Part shown: positions 63,794-64,000 of the stretch, one piece after another
Layout: each line of letters begins with the position of its first letter
How positions within the stretch are numbered: position 1 is the first letter of the stretch
Notes under the pieces: generated by a model
What the model was told of the DNA's origin: nothing
The model's database searches: none
The model's input: only the letters and a program-made list of their open reading frames with translations
Assembly (NCBI RefSeq): GCF_025628985.1
Contig: NZ_JAOTEM010000002.1
Location: 744,001 to 808,000 of the forward strand
From: Chryseobacterium edaphi
GTDB taxonomy: Bacteria > Bacteroidota > Bacteroidia > Flavobacteriales > Weeksellaceae
Direction: 5' to 3'
DNA: 64,000 nucleotides
Translations under genes and position numbers: made by a program

Positions 63794-64000
63794 ATGTCAG
63801 ACAACAAAGTTATATTGAATTATGACGGTAATTCGTATGAATATCCTATCGTAGATAGTACAATCGGAGACAGAGGAATAGATATTTCAAAATTAAGAGA
63901 CCAAACGGGTCTTATTACCTTAGACTTAGGATACAAAAATACAGGTGCTACATTAAGTGACATCACTTATCTTGATGGTGACCAGGGAGAATTATTCTAC
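63794..64000 (+). CDS. gltA: citrate synthase (3' partial)
   Basis: The window ends inside this gene. The visible 69 residues are MSDNKVILNYDGNSYEYPIV, then GDRGIDISKLRDQTGLITLDLGY and ATLSDITYLDGDQGELFY. The block NTGATLSDITYLDGDQG just before the RYRG substrate region is diagnostic of hexameric type citrate synthases. It catalyses the first step of the TCA cycle. Confidence 0.93.
   Translation, partial: MSDNKVILNYDGNSYEYPIVDSTIGDRGIDISKLRDQTGLITLDLGYKNTGATLSDITYLDGDQGELFY

Overview
The window reads as a chromosomal segment of a Flavobacteriia bacterium (Bacteroidota), most likely Chryseobacterium or a close Weeksellaceae relative. The evidence is strong AT richness, promoters of the Bacteroidota type (TTG, a spacer of about 19, then TAnnTTTG), few Shine-Dalgarno sequences, and lineage-typical families: GLPGLI proteins, a GYDIA-type GHMP kinase, a PBP1/LysM protein and an LptD-like protein. 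Both edges cut genes: a PBP1/LysM protein at the left and citrate synthase at the right. I see no rRNA, CRISPR array, transposase, integrase or phage gene.

Layout. 1-10.3 kb holds metabolism and metal handling: fabD, a GHMP kinase, pckA, aroQ, a Fur-family regulator with a Zn/Cd-type P-ATPase, a small Cys protein / YHS lipoprotein / SCO set, and an exported superoxide dismutase. 10.4-11.5 kb has three tRNA-Glu(UUC) genes around rpsT. 11.5-31.1 kb is envelope and housekeeping: amidase, LptD-like protein, RidA, HtrA protease, a TrhO with an extra C-terminal barrel, 5-FTHF cyclo-ligase, a membrane protein/lipoprotein pair behind a strong palindrome, an RNA methyltransferase, RmuC, lipoproteins, pncB, Dps with an OxyR-like site, and a GT-C-like membrane protein.

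31.2-56.0 kb is the ribosomal superoperon (str, S10, spc, alpha). It is split twice. After rpsJ there is a terminator and 7.4 kb of unrelated genes (three tandem GLPGLI genes, an iron-permease-like protein, two large unknowns) before rplC. Between rpsN and rpsH there is a 348-base gap with a hairpin and a new -7 element.

56.6-62.2 kb is the most interesting stretch. A NarL-type response regulator, two unknown proteins and a membrane histidine kinase form one unit. A second unit follows a terminator: a small unknown protein, an exported probable beta-barrel protein, and a three-TM protein ending in a pYEATS-like domain. Both units start with the same 8-4-8 inverted repeat (GTGTAATT right half) exactly 21 bases upstream of the same GAAATTTG element. 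This suggests a single autoregulated two-component regulon controlling an undescribed membrane/envelope system. Eno and gltA close the window.
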